A stretch of DNA of 10,745 nt from an uncultured Eubacteriales bacterium (GCA_900313765.1 OMSN01000038.1:1-10745); one strand, 5' to 3'. Counted from the first letter of the stretch, positions 1-7,301 are shown. Made by a program: numbers and translations. The notes: generated by a model from the sequence alone, not told the origin.

Positions 1-77
1 ACTTCCGGTGAACCGGTATCGCCGGGCTTTCTTCCGTACTCTTCGATGATTGCTGTCTTCTTCTCTTTTGTGATCAT
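1..77 (-). CDS. rpsO: 30S ribosomal protein S15, N-terminal fragment cut by window edge
   Basis: Only the first 25 codons are present. The frame reads MITKEKKTAIIEEYGRKPGD and then TGSPEV, the conserved N-terminus of bacterial S15. S15 is a primary 16S rRNA-binding protein that helps form the platform of the 30S subunit. The ATG at 77 is preceded by a textbook Shine-Dalgarno sequence AAGGAGG (86-92) at 8 nt spacing, which fixes the start. The gene lies downstream of ribF on the same strand, separated by 119 nt that carry its own promoter and a structured leader, so it can be transcribed both from that promoter and by read-through. In many Firmicutes rpsO is followed by pnp, but that would lie outside the window. 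The identification is firm despite the short length. Confidence 0.95.
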   Translation of the reverse strand, partial: MITKEKKTAIIEEYGRKPGDTGSPE

Positions 78-105
78 GTGTGTTTCCTCCTTGTTCTGTT
101 TGCTG

Positions 106-152
106 GCCGGTCACGAAGAAGCGGTCGGAGAATCCTGCTCCTGAGTGACGGC
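106..152 (-). promoter_or_regulatory. Structured 5' leader of rpsO, candidate S15 autoregulatory element
   Basis: In the rpsO leader RNA, GCCGTCAC (152-145) can pair with GTGACCGGC (114-106). This gives an 8-bp closing stem with one bulged C. Inside it, GGAG (141-138) pairs with CTCC (130-127) around a 7-nt loop, followed by a pyrimidine-rich arm. The structure ends 14 nt before the Shine-Dalgarno sequence. S15 represses its own mRNA through leader structures in several bacterial lineages, and those leaders differ in architecture. The pairing is seen in the sequence; binding by S15 is inference. Confidence 0.45.
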
Positions 153-171
153 TGATTACACATACCTAGTG

Positions 172-200
172 ACTATAACATCTGAAAAACAATGCGTCAA
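172..200 (-). promoter_or_regulatory. Sigma-A-type promoter for rpsO, overlapping the end of ribF
   Basis: On the minus strand the -35 box is TTGACG (200-195, 5 of 6 to consensus). A 17-bp spacer follows, then the -10 box TATAGT (177-172, 5 of 6), preceded by TG one base upstream, which makes it an extended -10. The -35 box contains the TGA stop of ribF (199-197). Transcription would start near 165-167, giving a leader of about 88 nt before the rpsO ATG. Confidence 0.8.
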
Positions 201-1102
201 GTGTTAAACTTTAACGCTGTTATTTTATCCTTCTCAATCTGCGCCTTCAGTTCTTCCATGGACGCAAACTTCCGCTCTCCTCTGATAAAATGCATCAGGG
301 AGATGGTCAGCTCTGCCCCGTACAGATTCCCGCTGTAATCGATCAGTGTTGTCTCGATCGTTCTGTGGGTTCCGTTCACCGTCGGCCGGAAGCCGATATT
401 GGTAACGCCGGGGCGCTGGGATCCGTCCGGGAGTTTTACGCTGCTTGCATACACCCCGTCCGGAGGAAGAATCTTGTCTCCGGGAGGAAGAAGATTCACG
501 GTCGGCATGCCGAACGCTGCGCCGATCCCTCTTCCATGCTGCACGGTTCCGCAGATCCCGTATTCACGGCCCAGCAGATCCGCTACCAGTTCCATGTTTC
601 TGGCGGCAAGGGATGCCCTGACCCTGGTGGAACTGATCTCTTCCCCGAGAAACATCTCCTTCTCGATGATGTCTGTCTCATAGCCATATATCTGACCGAA
701 TTCCTGCAGCACCTTCGCGTCTCCGGAGCGGTTGTGTCCGAATCGGAAGTCCGTTCCTACCGAAACGAAGGAAGCATGAAGGGTATCTGCCAGGATATCC
801 TGTATGAATTCCTCGGCGCTCATCAGCATGAAACCGCGGGAAAATGTACATTCCACGAGGATATCGACTCCGAGCTTCTTCAGCATCCTGGAGCGTTCCT
901 TGTGTGAGAGTATCCCTCTGTCCTTCAGCCTGATCATAAACACTACGGAAGGAAGGCCACGCTGCCTGGAAACATCCAGAACCCGGCTGATCAGTTTCTG
1001 GTGTCCCAGATGAAAGCCATCAAACTTTCCCAGTGTCACACAGGTTGGTAGTTCTGCATCCGGCTGATTACGGTATTCATTTAGATTGTGAAATATCTTC
1101 AA
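197..1102 (-). CDS. ribF: Bifunctional riboflavin kinase / FMN adenylyltransferase (FAD synthetase)
   Basis: This 301-residue enzyme phosphorylates riboflavin to FMN and adenylates FMN to FAD in the cytoplasm. The N-terminal nucleotidyltransferase module shows TLGKFDGFHLGHQKLI (23-38, with the HxGH signature at 31-34), SVGTDFRFGH (114-123) and the KMSKS-like ISSTR (156-160). The C-terminal riboflavin kinase module shows GRGIGAAFGMPTVNL (190-204), GVTNIGFRPTVNG (232-244) and the ETTLIDYSGNLYG stretch (250-262) with the expected catalytic Glu. The start is TTG (1102-1100). No ATG lies near it and the Shine-Dalgarno match upstream is weak, so the start is less certain than the gene. The loop after VVF (53-55) is about 9 residues shorter than in Bacillus subtilis RibC and lacks the usual HPHP-type motif. 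The gene follows truB after a 45-nt gap. Confidence 0.95.
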   Translation of the reverse strand: MKIFHNLNEYRNQPDAELPTCVTLGKFDGFHLGHQKLISRVLDVSRQRGLPSVVFMIRLKDRGILSHKERSRMLKKLGVDILVECTFSRGFMLMSAEEFIQDILADTLHASFVSVGTDFRFGHNRSGDAKVLQEFGQIYGYETDIIEKEMFLGEEISSTRVRASLAARNMELVADLLGREYGICGTVQHGRGIGAAFGMPTVNLLPPGDKILPPDGVYASSVKLPDGSQRPGVTNIGFRPTVNGTHRTIETTLIDYSGNLYGAELTISLMHFIRGERKFASMEELKAQIEKDKITALKFNT

Positions 1103-1147
1103 GTGTCCGTCTCTTTTCCCAGCCTGCCGATAACCGGCTGCGCCAAA

Positions 1148-2050
1148 TCACAGATCTGTGAGCATGCGGTAAGGCACATAGTCCCCTGTCTGTTCATCCC
1201 TCCTGTATACAGCGACAAACTCGCCATCGCTGGTACAGACTCTCAGAAGCTCACCTGCCCCCTGGGCGGGAATCCCAATCTCCGCGCATTCCAGCCTGTT
1301 TCCATTTAACAGTTTCCGATCACATCTGCTCTGAGTCCTGACCCGGAGACAGTGAAGGAACATTTCCTCCACCGGAATGACCCATCCGTTCAGTTCTCCC
1401 TTCTTCATCAGTTCTTCGATCCTGCCGAGTGTGATGGCATCCCCCACATGGAAGTCTCCCACACGGGTCCTGGTCAGACTCTGCATCGCGCCTCCGCATC
1501 CGAGTCTGTCGCCGATATCCGCACACAGTGTCCGGATATAAGTACCCCTGGAGCACTCCACGGTGAAGGTCACTTCCGGAAGGGACACCGATTCGACCCG
1601 TATCGAATCGATCCGTATCCGGACCGGTTTACGCTCTACCGTTTTTCCCTGCCGCGCCAGGTCATAGAGGCGCTGTCCGTTGATCTGTTTTGCCGAATAC
1701 ATCGGCGGGATCTGATCATATTCTCCCTGAAAGGACAGCACCGCCTGTGTGACACTCTCGGCAGTGAGTCCATCCGTATCGGATGTCGTCAACGCAGTCC
1801 CTGTCATATCCTGGGTATCGGTTGTAACCCCCAGCCGCAGCACCGCGCGGTATGTCTTATCGTGATCTGTCATGTACTCGGAGATCCTGCATCCGCTGCC
1901 GAGCAAAACAGGCAGCACCCCGACTGCAGCCGGGTCCAGTGTCCCCGCATGACCGATCTTCTTCTGATGAAGGATTCCTCTCAGTTTCGCGACTACATCA
2001 TTGCTGGTGTAGCCCTCCTCCTTGTATACGTTGATAATACCGTTAAACAT
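1148..2050 (-). CDS. truB: tRNA pseudouridine-55 synthase
   Basis: TruB converts U55 in the T-loop of tRNAs to pseudouridine. The 300-residue product starts MFNGIINVYKEEGYTSNDVV, typical for the family. It carries the catalytic-Asp motif HAGTLDPAAVGVL (34-46, Asp39), YSAKQINGQRLYDLARQG (118-135) and CSRGTYIRTLCADIG (166-180). A small C-terminal TruB_C/PUA-like region follows from about 240. An open frame extends 12 codons further upstream to a TTG, but that part overlaps nrnA and is not conserved, so the ATG at 2050 is chosen. The start lies only 7 nt after the nrnA stop and has no clear Shine-Dalgarno sequence, which suggests translational coupling to nrnA. Length and motifs are normal. Confidence 0.96.
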   Translation of the reverse strand: MFNGIINVYKEEGYTSNDVVAKLRGILHQKKIGHAGTLDPAAVGVLPVLLGSGCRISEYMTDHDKTYRAVLRLGVTTDTQDMTGTALTTSDTDGLTAESVTQAVLSFQGEYDQIPPMYSAKQINGQRLYDLARQGKTVERKPVRIRIDSIRVESVSLPEVTFTVECSRGTYIRTLCADIGDRLGCGGAMQSLTRTRVGDFHVGDAITLGRIEELMKKGELNGWVIPVEEMFLHCLRVRTQSRCDRKLLNGNRLECAEIGIPAQGAGELLRVCTSDGEFVAVYRRDEQTGDYVPYRMLTDL

Positions 2051-2057
2051 TCTATCT

Positions 2058-3008
2058 CTATAACTGCTGTGCAATCTGCAGGACAATCTGGTTGATCACA
2101 TCCTGGGCAGAGCCACTGATGGTACAGCCTGCAGCCATCTTGTGTCCGCCTCCCCGGAAGAATACCGCGATCTGCGATACATCCACCTTCCCGTTGGAGC
2201 GCATGCTGACCTTGTACTGGCCGTCCGCACTCTCATAGAGGAATACAGCCACTTCTACGCCCTGCGTGACTCTCAGCTGCTGAACGATACCGTCCAGATC
2301 CTTAGGCTGGACCTGGTAGAACTCCATGTCCTTCCTGTGGACCGCCGTTGCGATCACTCTGCCGCCCAGCATCAGCATACTCTGTGTCAGAGCATGGCCG
2401 AGTACCTGATTCTGATTGTACGTCTTCCTGAAAAAAGTATCGTCACAGATCCTGGAAAATGCAATCCCTGTGTCCATGAGCCATCCGCCGACCATCATCG
2501 TCCGGCTGGATGTACAGCTGTACTGGAAGATTCCCGTATCATGAACGATTCCCATGTACAGAGGCTGTGCGATCACGTCCGTGAGCCTCTCCTTCCCGAT
2601 CATCAGCGTGATGATCTCAGAGGTGGAACTTGCATCCGGCTGGATCTCATTGATCATTCCGAATCCGCTGTTTGATACATGATGATCGATAACGACCTGC
2701 AATGCAGCCGACCTGAAGTAATCAACGGCCTGCCCCAGTCTGTCTTCGTCTGCGCAGTCCAGACTGAAAAACACATCGCAGGGTGCCATGGCCGGATAAT
2801 CATGCACGATCTCATCCGAGCATCTGATAAAGCGGAAGGAATCTGAATAAGAATTCTCCAGGAAGACCCTGGCTTCAATCTGCGGATAGTATTCCTTCAG
2901 GAACAGATACAGTCCCATGCAGCTCCCGTATGCATCTCCATCCGGTTTTACATGACCTGCGATCCCGACAGAATGGGCATTCTGCAGGATTTCGTCCAGA
3001 CTGATCAC
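2058..3008 (-). CDS. nrnA: DHH/DHHA1 phosphoesterase, nanoRNase / pAp phosphatase (NrnA type)
   Basis: NrnA-type enzymes degrade 2-5 nt RNA fragments, and many also dephosphorylate 3'-phosphoadenosine 5'-phosphate. The 316-residue product has the metal-binding DHH-family motifs in order: GHVKPDGDAYGS (18-29), SLDCAD (82-87), VIDHH (106-110) and GIVHDTGIFQYS (153-164). These are followed by a DHHA1 domain ending in GGGHKMAAG (286-294). The start is GTG (3008-3006), which overlaps the rbfA TGA stop by 4 bp (GTGA) and is backed by a strong AAGGAGG (3018-3024). Some clostridial genomes annotate this position only as a DHH family phosphoesterase, and the exact substrate range (nanoRNA, pAp, or cyclic dinucleotide intermediates) cannot be read from sequence. 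Size and context are typical for Clostridia. Confidence 0.9.
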   Translation of the reverse strand: MISLDEILQNAHSVGIAGHVKPDGDAYGSCMGLYLFLKEYYPQIEARVFLENSYSDSFRFIRCSDEIVHDYPAMAPCDVFFSLDCADEDRLGQAVDYFRSAALQVVIDHHVSNSGFGMINEIQPDASSTSEIITLMIGKERLTDVIAQPLYMGIVHDTGIFQYSCTSSRTMMVGGWLMDTGIAFSRICDDTFFRKTYNQNQVLGHALTQSMLMLGGRVIATAVHRKDMEFYQVQPKDLDGIVQQLRVTQGVEVAVFLYESADGQYKVSMRSNGKVDVSQIAVFFRGGGHKMAAGCTISGSAQDVINQIVLQIAQQL

Positions 3009-3421
3009 TGCAGCTGACCTCCTTCTTCAGAACTGTCTTCAGAGGGGGCCTGTGCCCGCTTGCGTTCATCCTCTGCAATCACTTCATCGATGCGATGGGT
3101 CATATCCACACCGTATGCGATCGAAGTATCCGGAATGAAATTGATCGTCGGAGTGTTCCTGAGATTGACCGTGGTTGCCAGCATATGCCGGACGAACCCT
3201 TCCGCCTGCTTCAGAGCGCGCACGGTGTCGTCAAGAGACTCCTGACTCCCAAGTACAGAGATATATGCTCTGCATGTCTTGAGGTCAGGTGCCACTTCCA
3301 CTTTCGTTACGCTGGTCATCGGATCAATCCTTGGATCCTTCAGCTCCCGCATCACGATCTCCTGAAGTTCTCTGCGGACTTCTTCATTTATCCTGATATT
3401 TTTAATGCTGTTCTTACGCAA
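3005..3421 (-). CDS. rbfA: 30S ribosome-binding factor A
   Basis: RbfA is a small KH-fold protein that binds immature 30S subunits and helps 16S rRNA 5'-end maturation, notably at low temperature. The 138-residue product opens MRKNSIKNIRINEEVRRELQ and has the family stretches ELKDPRIDPMTSVTKVEVAPD (26-46) and the C-terminal KH part ending NTPTINFIPDTSIAYGVDM. The last 15-20 residues are acidic and polar (SEDSSEEGGQ). The start codon is TTG (3421-3419). It is supported by AAGGA (3431-3435) at 9 nt spacing and by alignment with the usual RbfA N-terminus. The gene follows infB after 32 nt and overlaps nrnA by 4 bp. Confidence 0.95.
   Translation of the reverse strand: MRKNSIKNIRINEEVRRELQEIVMRELKDPRIDPMTSVTKVEVAPDLKTCRAYISVLGSQESLDDTVRALKQAEGFVRHMLATTVNLRNTPTINFIPDTSIAYGVDMTHRIDEVIAEDERKRAQAPSEDSSEEGGQLQ
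3018..3024 (-). promoter_or_regulatory. Ribosome binding site deciding the GTG start of nrnA
   Basis: AAGGAGG lies within the last codons of rbfA, 9 nt before the GTG at 3008. It supports a GTG start overlapping the rbfA stop, rather than a later internal start. Confidence 0.85.
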
Positions 3422-3430
3422 TGCTTCTAA

Positions 3431-3435
3431 TCCTT
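3431..3435 (-). promoter_or_regulatory. Ribosome binding site deciding the TTG start of rbfA
   Basis: AAGGA sits in the 32-nt infB-rbfA gap, 9 nt before the TTG at 3421. A second AAGGA lies just upstream (3441-3445). No ATG or GTG is available in frame nearby. Confidence 0.7.
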
Positions 3436-3453
3436 TTTCCTTGTACTGGTAAC

Positions 3454-6400
3454 TCAGGTTCTCGGGATCTCTACCATGACGTAGACCTCAACCTGATCTC
3501 CTTCTCTGATCTCGCTGAATCCGTCAAATACAAGACCGCATTCGTATCCTGCACGGACTTCCTTCACGTCGTCCTTGAATCTCTTCAGAGACTGGATCGA
3601 GCCTTCCCAGATCTGCTTGCCGTCCCGTGTGATCCGGGCCTTGGAGCCTCTCTGGACAGTACCGTCAAGAACATAAGATCCTGCAATATTGCCGACACCG
3701 CTTGCCTTGAAGATCTGACGGATCTCAATATGGCCGGTGACTTTCTCTTCGTAGATCGGCTCAAGCATGCCCTTCATCGCGTTCTCGACATCATTGATCG
3801 CATCGTAGATGACCTTGTAGAGTCTGATATCAACGCCTTCATGCTCTGCGGTCGACTTGGCCTGTGCATCCGGTCTGACATTGAAACCGATGATGATGGC
3901 ATTGGAAGCACCTGCGAGGGTGACATCCGATTCGTTGATCGCACCAACAGCCGAGTGAATGATCTTCACAACGACTTCATCGTTGGTCAGCTTCAGAAGA
4001 CTCTGACGAAGAGCTTCAACAGAACCCTGCACATCGGCTTTGACAATCAGGTTCAGATCCTTGAGCGTTCCTTCCTGAATCTGGTTAAACAGATCATCCA
4101 GGGACGTTCTCTTTCTGGATTCTTCGATCATCTTCTCCTTGCCGACATTGATGAATGTAGCGGCAAAGTTCTTTGCTTCCTTCTCAGTCTCCGGTGAAGT
4201 GAAGATCTCACCTGCACCCGGGACATCCGAGAAACCGATAACCTCAACCGGCATGGAGGGGCCTGCCTCTTTCACACGGCGTCCCTTATCATCGGTCATG
4301 GCACGGATCTTACCATAGCAGGAACCTGCATCGATCGGATCGCCCACATGAAGCGTTCCCTTCTGAACCAGAAGAGATGCAACCGGACCGCGTCCCTTAT
4401 CCAGCTTCGCCTCAATGACAAGACCTCTTGCACGGCGGTTCGGGTTGGACTTCAGTTCCATGACATCTGCGGTGAGAAGGATCATCTCAAGCAGATTGTC
4501 GATACCTTCGTGGGACTTGGCGGATACAGGCACCATGGTGGTGCTGCCGCCCCAGTCTTCAGCGATCAGTTCAAACTCTGTCAGTTCCTGTTTGACACGG
4601 TCGATATTCGCACTCGGTTTGTCGATCTTGTTGATCGCAACAATGATCTCGATACCTGCAGCCTTCGCATGGTTGATCGCTTCCACGGTCTGCGGCATGA
4701 CACCGTCATCCGCTGCCACGACAAGGACAGCGATATCTGTGGAATTGGCGCCTCTCATACGCATGGCTGTAAATGCTTCATGGCCAGGTGTATCAAGGAA
4801 TGTGATCGTGCGGTCATTGTAATGGATCACGGATGCACCGATATGCTGCGTGATGCCGCCGGATTCCTTATCCGTTACATGTGTATCGCGGATCGCATCC
4901 AGGAGAGAAGTCTTACCATGGTCAACATGTCCCATGACACAGACAACGGGAGGCCTGGAAACCAGATCTGCCTCATTTTCATCATCTTCTTTCAGAAGAT
5001 CTGCGATCAGATCCTTCTTCTCCTCATGTTCGCAGAGAATATCATAATCAACTGCGATCTCTTCTGCTTCTTCATACGACAGATCCTGGTTCAGAGTGAC
5101 CATCTTGCCGGCCATGAACAGCTTCTTGATGATGGCGGAAGCCTGGATCTTCATCTTATCCGCAAGTTCCTTCAGGGTGATGGTATCCGGAAGGACGATT
5201 GTCTTGATCTGTTCCTCGACAACCGGGACCGGTTCGGGTTTATGGAATGCCCCTGCACGGTTCGGGTCTTTCTTGCGGCGGCCGGTCTGTACCCGGTCGG
5301 CTTCATCGAAACGATTGTATTTCTCGCTCCGGTCCTTGCCTTCTCTTCTGCCGGTTCCACGGTTGTTCCTGTTTCCGTCCCGGTTCTGATCGTAATTCTT
5401 GCTTCCCTTGGAAGGAGCTCCACTCCTTGCGCCGGGTTTGCCGCCTGCCACGGGAACCGCTTTGCCGGCAGACATACCTGCAGAAGGCCTTCCTCCCTGG
5501 CCTGCATTGTTTCTTCCCTGGAAGCTGCCCTGAGCCGGTCTCTGACCCTGGGCCTGTCCTCCTCTGGGACGATCGCCCTGATACGGACGGCGGCCGTCGG
5601 AAGACACTCTTGAATCAGACATGTTACGTCCGTCTGAGCGTGCCGGACGGTCACCCTGATAGGGGCGCCTGGGTCCCTGTCCTGCTCCTGCAGCCGGTCT
5701 GCCCTGGGCAGACTGTGCTCTTCTGCCATCCTGTCCCTGGCCTCTGTAGCTGTCTCTGGGAGCACTCTGGCTCTTTCCGGATTCAGGTCTGCTCTGACTC
5801 TGAGGGGTCTGAGTCTGAGGAGTCTGACCCTGCGGTGCTGCCTGAGCCTGCGGTGCTGGCTCTGTAACCTTGGCTGCAGGTTTCTCCTGAACAGGAGCAC
5901 TCTGAGCCAGGGTTTCCGGGGCCTTCTGAACAGTCTGTCCGGCCTCCTCTGCCTGTCTGACAGGTGCAGGTGCCGCTGCCGGTTTCTGCTCTGCGGGAGC
6001 CGACTGCTGCGGGGTGGTCTTTGGAGCCTGCGGCTGCTCAACATGCTCCTGCGGTTTCACTGCAGAAGGTGCGCTCTGGACAGTTGCTGCCGGAGTATTC
6101 TCCACCGCTGTCTCAGCCGGTGCCGGTTTGACCGGAGTCTGCGCTGCGGCGGGAGCTGCTGCCGGCTGCTGGGGTCTTGCAGCCCCGGCTTCGACCGGAC
6201 GGCGTACCGGGATCGGATTGCCGTTTGCATCGACTCTTCTGGGAATCGGTCTGCCCTGTCCATCGACCGGGCGGCGCACCGGAAGCGGATTGCCGTTTGC
6301 ATCCACCGGACGGCGTCTGAGCGGTCTTCCCTGCGCATCGGTCGGTGCCTGCGCAGACCTCTGCTGTGCCTGCCTGGTGGGCATACGGGATATGACGCCA

Positions 6401-6657
6401 CTTCTGGCGTTTTCACGGCGGAATACCGCGACAAATTTCTTCTTCTTAGGAGCCTCGGCCGGAGCAGCTTCGCCGCCTGCCGCTGCCTCTTTCTTCGGGG
6501 CAGGGTTCAGCCGGCTGCGGACTTTTGCCGCCAGGTCATCATCCAGGCCGGTCTGGACCTTGGCGTCGGAAACTCCCATTGCAGAGAGCACTTCGATCAC
6601 CTCACCCGATGATTTCCCGAGTTCCTTTGCTAGTTCATGTACTCTGATTTTTCCCAA
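3454..6657 (-). CDS. infB: Translation initiation factor IF-2
   Basis: IF2 is the GTPase that brings fMet-tRNA to the 30S subunit and promotes 50S joining. The 1067-residue product has an IF2_N domain (1-50) and a low-complexity Ala/Pro/Gln/Gly/Arg linker (about 51-480). A second IF2_N-like domain follows (about 485-545, [21 protein letters not shown]). The G domain has G1 GHVDHGKT (576-583), G2 GGITQHIGA (600-608), G3 DTPGH (622-626), G4 NKID (676-679) and G5 SAK (712-714). After that come the beta-barrel domain II, domain III, and the fMet-tRNA-binding C2 domain with GYECGLVF (1037-1044). B. subtilis IF2 is 716 residues; nearly all the extra length here is linker. The start is TTG (6657-6655), backed by GGAGG (6666-6670) inside the end of ylxQ, five nt after that stop. 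Confidence 0.98.
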   Translation of the reverse strand: MGKIRVHELAKELGKSSGEVIEVLSAMGVSDAKVQTGLDDDLAAKVRSRLNPAPKKEAAAGGEAAPAEAPKKKKFVAVFRRENARSGVISRMPTRQAQQRSAQAPTDAQGRPLRRRPVDANGNPLPVRRPVDGQGRPIPRRVDANGNPIPVRRPVEAGAARPQQPAAAPAAAQTPVKPAPAETAVENTPAATVQSAPSAVKPQEHVEQPQAPKTTPQQSAPAEQKPAAAPAPVRQAEEAGQTVQKAPETLAQSAPVQEKPAAKVTEPAPQAQAAPQGQTPQTQTPQSQSRPESGKSQSAPRDSYRGQGQDGRRAQSAQGRPAAGAGQGPRRPYQGDRPARSDGRNMSDSRVSSDGRRPYQGDRPRGGQAQGQRPAQGSFQGRNNAGQGGRPSAGMSAGKAVPVAGGKPGARSGAPSKGSKNYDQNRDGNRNNRGTGRREGKDRSEKYNRFDEADRVQTGRRKKDPNRAGAFHKPEPVPVVEEQIKTIVLPDTITLKELADKMKIQASAIIKKLFMAGKMVTLNQDLSYEEAEEIAVDYDILCEHEEKKDLIADLLKEDDENEADLVSRPPVVCVMGHVDHGKTSLLDAIRDTHVTDKESGGITQHIGASVIHYNDRTITFLDTPGHEAFTAMRMRGANSTDIAVLVVAADDGVMPQTVEAINHAKAAGIEIIVAINKIDKPSANIDRVKQELTEFELIAEDWGGSTTMVPVSAKSHEGIDNLLEMILLTADVMELKSNPNRRARGLVIEAKLDKGRGPVASLLVQKGTLHVGDPIDAGSCYGKIRAMTDDKGRRVKEAGPSMPVEVIGFSDVPGAGEIFTSPETEKEAKNFAATFINVGKEKMIEESRKRTSLDDLFNQIQEGTLKDLNLIVKADVQGSVEALRQSLLKLTNDEVVVKIIHSAVGAINESDVTLAGASNAIIIGFNVRPDAQAKSTAEHEGVDIRLYKVIYDAINDVENAMKGMLEPIYEEKVTGHIEIRQIFKASGVGNIAGSYVLDGTVQRGSKARITRDGKQIWEGSIQSLKRFKDDVKEVRAGYECGLVFDGFSEIREGDQVEVYVMVEIPRT
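6191..6303 (-). repeat. Imperfect tandem repeat within the infB linker
   Basis: Two 41-bp copies (6191-6231 and 6263-6303) differ at four positions and are spaced 72 bp apart, which is 24 codons. In protein they give [12 protein letters not shown] and [12 protein letters not shown], with the related [12 protein letters not shown] between them and [11 protein letters not shown] before them. The underlying unit is therefore about 12 residues of the form VDxxGxPxPxRR, spanning roughly residues 107-156. The repeat keeps the reading frame and adds alternating acidic and arginine-rich patches to the linker. Confidence 0.85.
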
Positions 6658-6662
6658 ATCTA

Positions 6663-6989
6663 CTACCTCCGTGTATCCTCTGCTCCGGCTGCTTTCAGGA
6701 TCGCATTGGCGAATCCCTCATCCGTTACGGCCACGCTGGTCCTGTCCGCCTTTCCCAGGCAGTGTCCAAGCGATGCTTTGTCCGCGAATATGATGACCGG
6801 AACATGGTACCACTTACACATATTTTCGAATTTTTTAGTCGTATTTCCTGAAGCATCGGCGGAAATGACTGCCATCTTCGCCTGCCCGCCCTTGATTGCC
6901 TTCTCCGTGGAGAATTCACCCGAGGCGACCTTCCCTGCCTTCTGTGCAAGGCCGAGAAGATTCAGTATCTTCCTGTTATCTGACTGCAT
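6663..6989 (-). CDS. ylxQ: YlxQ, L7Ae-family putative RNA-binding protein
   Basis: This 108-residue protein belongs to the L7Ae/L30e/S12e/Gadd45 family, whose members bind kink-turn RNAs. The N-terminus [20 protein letters not shown] (1-20) is a hallmark of the bacterial YlxQ type, followed by [18 protein letters not shown] and an alpha/beta fold ending in [16 protein letters not shown]. The open frame extends 41 codons further upstream, but that extension overlaps ylxR and is not conserved. The ATG at 6989 is chosen, preceded by GGAGA at about 5 nt. The gene lies 11 nt after ylxR and 5 nt before infB, and carries the infB Shine-Dalgarno sequence in its last codons. The precise cellular role of YlxQ is not established. 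Confidence 0.9.
   Translation of the reverse strand: MQSDNRKILNLLGLAQKAGKVASGEFSTEKAIKGGQAKMAVISADASGNTTKKFENMCKWYHVPVIIFADKASLGHCLGKADRTSVAVTDEGFANAILKAAGAEDTRR
6666..6670 (-). promoter_or_regulatory. Ribosome binding site deciding the TTG start of infB
   Basis: GGAGG falls in the last sense codons of ylxQ, 8 nt before TTG at 6657. It fixes the TTG start and ties IF2 translation to ribosomes finishing ylxQ. Confidence 0.85.
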
Positions 6990-7000
6990 ATTATCTCCGG

Positions 7001-7276
7001 TCAGGAGTCCTGATCTGCAAATGCGCCGAGAAGGTCTTCGTAGACCTGTGCATCGACTCTGCATCTGAGCGAACGCTCCAGTCCTTTTTTCCGGACCGCA
7101 ATCTCTAGGCACTGTTTTGATCTGCAGACATAAGCGCCTCGTCCGTTCATTTTTCCGGTCATGTCCGGAAGGATCTCTCCTTCCTGTGTGCGGACGACAC
7201 GGATGAGATCTTTTTTATCCTTCATCTCTCCGCAGCCCACACATCTGCGCAGGACCGGTTTCTTCTGGTTCGCCAC
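7001..7276 (-). CDS. ylxR: YlxR (RnpM), DUF448 RNA-binding protein
   Basis: This 91-residue protein carries the YlxR/DUF448 signature: LRRCVGCGEMKDKKDLIRVVR (9-29) followed by GRGAYVCRSKQC (45-56) and a basic helix VRKKGLERSLR. Four cysteines (12, 15, 51, 56) are present in the conserved places. The family binds RNA, and B. subtilis YlxR has recently been described as an RNase P modulator (RnpM); earlier work proposed nucleoid association. The start is GTG (7276-7274), set by AGGAGG (7287-7292) at 10 nt; an ATG in between is out of frame. The gene sits 25 nt after nusA and 11 nt before ylxQ, the order conserved across Firmicutes. Confidence 0.92.
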   Translation of the reverse strand: MANQKKPVLRRCVGCGEMKDKKDLIRVVRTQEGEILPDMTGKMNGRGAYVCRSKQCLEIAVRKKGLERSLRCRVDAQVYEDLLGAFADQDS

Positions 7277-7286
7277 CTGAGATCAT

Positions 7287-7292
7287 CCTCCT
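7287..7292 (-). promoter_or_regulatory. Ribosome binding site deciding the GTG start of ylxR
   Basis: AGGAGG lies in the nusA-ylxR gap, 10 nt before GTG at 7276. The ATG between them is in another frame, so the GTG is the start. Confidence 0.8.
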
Positions 7293-7301
7293 GTAATAGA
7301 T

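Noticed and set aside
2051..2086. TTG start 12 codons upstream of the truB ATG
   Set aside because: It would overlap the end of nrnA, and the added residues are not part of TruB proteins.
1352..2095. 247-codon plus-strand open frame opposite truB
   Set aside because: Antisense to a complete, conserved truB with all motifs; no independent evidence.
4348..5613. 421-codon open frame on the plus strand opposite infB
   Set aside because: It lies wholly antisense to the well-supported infB G-domain and linker, shows no recognisable domain, and follows from the codon bias of infB.
5172..6044. Arg-rich minus-strand frame of 290 codons inside infB
   Set aside because: Same strand but a different frame through the low-complexity linker. 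It has no start context, and the infB frame is continuous across it.
6191..6303. The 72-bp spaced copies as a possible CRISPR or mobile repeat
   Set aside because: Only two copies, in frame inside infB, encoding the same peptide unit; this is a coding tandem repeat.
6014..6793. 259-codon plus-strand open frame rich in Ala, Gly and Ser, with a Cys-rich plus-strand frame (6043-6612) beside it
   Set aside because: Both are mirror images of the low-complexity Pro/Ala/Arg linker of IF2. Their composition is explained by the repeat and no ribosome binding site or family match is seen.
6990..7112. Upstream extension of the ylxQ frame by 41 codons
   Set aside because: The extension overlaps ylxR, is not YlxQ-like, and the ATG at 6989 has a Shine-Dalgarno sequence and matches the conserved N-terminus.
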